Positions 62,384 to 64,000 of a stretch of 64,000 nt of DNA are shown piece after piece. The first letter of the stretch is position 1. Each line of letters begins with the position of its first letter. The notes under the pieces were generated by a model. That model searched no databases, was not told the DNA's origin, and saw only the letters and a program-made list of their open reading frames with translations. The stretch covers positions 124,001 to 188,000 of the forward strand of contig JAHDLB010000010.1 in assembly GCA_018432315.1 (NCBI GenBank), written 5' to 3'. The DNA comes from Anaerolineae bacterium (GTDB lineage: Bacteria; Chloroflexota; Anaerolineae; Aggregatilineales; Aggregatilineaceae). A program made the position numbers and the translations under genes.

Positions 62384-64000
62384 AGGTCGTCGAAGTCGAT
62401 GTATTCCAACTCTTCGACGTCGTCTTCGTCCTCATCATCGTCGTCATCGAAATCGTCAAAATCATCGATATCCTCGTCGTCATCGGCGAAGGGCGACGGG
62501 CTGGGCAGCGAGCGCCCGAAGGGACGCGCCGCACCGGAAACGGGACTCCGTGCGCCCGGCGGTCGCGTGGCCCCTGCATCTTCGAGAGAGTCTTCATCGT
62601 CACGCGCCGCCCCCAACGATGAGCGGAACGGCGCGGGCCCCGGCAGCGTTCGCCGGGGAGGGGGTGCGGCCTCATCGTCACGGTCCTCTACGGGCGGCCT
62701 GCGGAATGGCGTCTGCCCGGTGGGCGCGGCGGGTTGGGGTGTCGGGCGGGAGAACGGCCCCGGACGGTCACCGGGCGGCGGCGACTGCTCGCCATCCTCG
62801 GCGGGGCGGCGGGCAGCGGGCACCGGTCGCTCACGGAGCGCATCCTCACGACCCGCCGGTCGCGGGCCGGCTTCATCGGGCCGCCGGGCAGGCGTGCGGG
62901 CCGGCTCTCGCCCGGCGGGGGCGGGCAGCGGGCGCGCGCCCGGAACGGGACGCCGTTCGAGTGTTTCGCGCCCGGCTGGCGCCCGGTCGGTTGCGGGCGC
63001 GGCTTTCTCCGGCTCTGGGCTGGTGACCGGCGTTTCCTTGGCGGGGGAGGGGCCCATCGAGGGCCGCGACGTGCTGGCGGCGGCGGAGAACCGGCGGCTC
63101 TGGGCGCGCAAGGCGTTGACCTCCGACGGGTCCGGCACGGGCAGGAACAGGTTATAGACCGAGGGCAGCGGCGTGCCGGGACGCAGCGGCAGGTTCGATC
63201 CCGGCTCGCGTGTGCGCCGCCTGCGGGTGGGGCGGCTGTAGTCGAATTTGCGCCGGGTCAGCCGCTCGAGGATCTCTTCCAGAAAGCCGATGGCGACGAT
63301 GCCGGGAATCTCGACGAGCACCACGGTCACGAAGGCGGTGGACAGTCGCCGGACGCCGGTCGCCACGGGGCCGGTGAAGGTTTCGAGCAAGACCTCGCCC
63401 GATCCGATCACGACCAGGAAGAACAGCACCACGCCGAATATGCCGATGACCAGCGGCCAGCCCTGGCGGTCGGCGGGGGTGGGCAGCATGGCGTTGCCGA
63501 TGGTGAACATCAGGTAGAGCCAGATGAAGAAGTCGGTTTTCCCCGCCAATTCGCGCAGCGCGGGACCTATGATCTGCAGGTCGCCCGTGCCGAGCGCGGT
63601 GACGAAATCTCCGAAATCGAGGATCTGGTTGCTGATCAGCCAGACGAGCGACATACCGGCCACGAGCGGCGATGCGCCGATGATCGCGGCCTTGAGCCAG
63701 CCGGCAGACTGAATCTGCACGAAGTCCAGGCGCAGCGTGCCGTCGTCCTGGGCTTCGGGCCAGGAAGTGACGCGGCGTGTCTTGACGTTGAGCGCACCGG
63801 CCACCAGCCACTGGGTGAACTCGTGGACGAACACGCCGGGGAACAGGATGACGTAGTAGAGGGCGGTCGCGCTTTTCTTGTCATTCGTCAACAACCAGCC
63901 CACACCGTACAGATGGCTGTGGATCCATCGCTCCATATAGACCAGAGGGATGAGAACCGCCGCCAGCAGCAGCCACGGTGTGAGCAGGTCGTTGAGATGC
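62380..64000 (-). CDS. Membrane protein with M50-like start and disordered acidic tail (partial)
   Basis: The frame is open to the right edge, so the start lies outside the window; at least 539 codons are seen. The N-terminal part has several membrane segments, including ALYYVILFPGVFVHEFTQWL, where HEFTQ resembles but does not complete the HExxH zinc motif of site-2 proteases. From about residue 245 of the visible portion the sequence is Pro/Arg/Ala-rich and disordered, ending in a run of Asp/Glu (FDDFDDDDDEDEDDVEELE). Function unknown. Confidence 0.65.
   Translation of the reverse strand, partial: HLNDLLTPWLLLAAVLIPLVYMERWIHSHLYGVGWLLTNDKKSATALYYVILFPGVFVHEFTQWLVAGALNVKTRRVTSWPEAQDDGTLRLDFVQIQSAGWLKAAIIGASPLVAGMSLVWLISNQILDFGDFVTALGTGDLQIIGPALRELAGKTDFFIWLYLMFTIGNAMLPTPADRQGWPLVIGIFGVVLFFLVVIGSGEVLLETFTGPVATGVRRLSTAFVTVVLVEIPGIVAIGFLEEILERLTRRKFDYSRPTRRRRTREPGSNLPLRPGTPLPSVYNLFLPVPDPSEVNALRAQSRRFSAAASTSRPSMGPSPAKETPVTSPEPEKAAPATDRAPAGRETLERRPVPGARPLPAPAGREPARTPARRPDEAGPRPAGREDALRERPVPAARRPAEDGEQSPPPGDRPGPFSRPTPQPAAPTGQTPFRRPPVEDRDDEAAPPPRRTLPGPAPFRSSLGAARDDEDSLEDAGATRPPGARSPVSGAARPFGRSLPSPSPFADDDEDIDDFDDFDDDDDEDEDDVEELEYIDFDDL

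Overview
The window is about 64 kb of GC-rich bacterial DNA, densely packed, with genes on both strands and many 1-20 base overlaps between consecutive genes. Gene content (a complete-looking coenzyme F420 maturation set, several Mo-hydroxylases with maturation factors, a QueA-DUF2905-RuvB run, a short SigA-type sigma factor, exported proteins with Thr/Pro linkers) suggests a Chloroflexota bacterium, perhaps an Anaerolineae-like lineage. That assignment is inference from gene content; there is no rRNA here.

Layout. 1-4263: a PadR regulator with a strong promoter overlapped by a perfect operator-like palindrome, then a MacB/LolCDE-like ABC exporter. 4413-6089: an exported nucleosidase/phosphorylase-like protein, a roughly 665-base gene-poor stretch, and tRNA-Phe. 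6263-9680: a tightly overlapping SRPBCC / CrtI-like flavoprotein / photolyase operon. 9856-11766: a B12-binding-type radical SAM protein. 11821-19215 (minus strand): a LiaF-like membrane protein, the primary sigma factor, a Gld-type ABC transporter (ATPase, permease, GldG-like, DUF4340) and a guanylate kinase with an unexplained C-terminal extension. 19366-23175 (minus): a 1269-residue surface protein with an Flp-pilin-type N-terminus and repeated adhesin-like modules.

23489-57159 is the most interesting part: a long catabolic island. It combines folD, an 8-oxoguanine deaminase, a hydantoinase, two unlike carbamoyltransferases (one ATCase-like, one YgeW-like), carbamate kinase, two fold-type-II PLP enzymes, SsnA, two xanthine-dehydrogenase-type molybdenum hydroxylases, XdhC, YqeB, a YqeC-MocA fusion, and, convergent at the end, a purine nucleoside phosphorylase. 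This resembles the E. coli ygeW-ssnA-xdhD purine-catabolism locus, but ygeX, ygeY and ygfK are not seen and two other PLP enzymes are present. Embedded in the same strand is an F420 module (NADP:F420 oxidoreductase, cofE, a stand-alone FbiB-type nitroreductase, cofD, cofC) followed by an LLM-family F420-dependent oxidoreductase. The working model is that purine bases are released by phosphorolysis, deaminated and hydroxylated by Mo enzymes, ring-opened by amidohydrolases, and the carbamoyl groups passed to carbamate kinase for ATP. F420 could be an electron carrier, but that link is only positional.

57389-64000: two small proteins, queA, DUF2905, ruvB, a divergent uracil phosphoribosyltransferase, a WecA/MraY-type sugar-phosphate transferase, and a large membrane protein with an acidic disordered tail that runs off the right edge.
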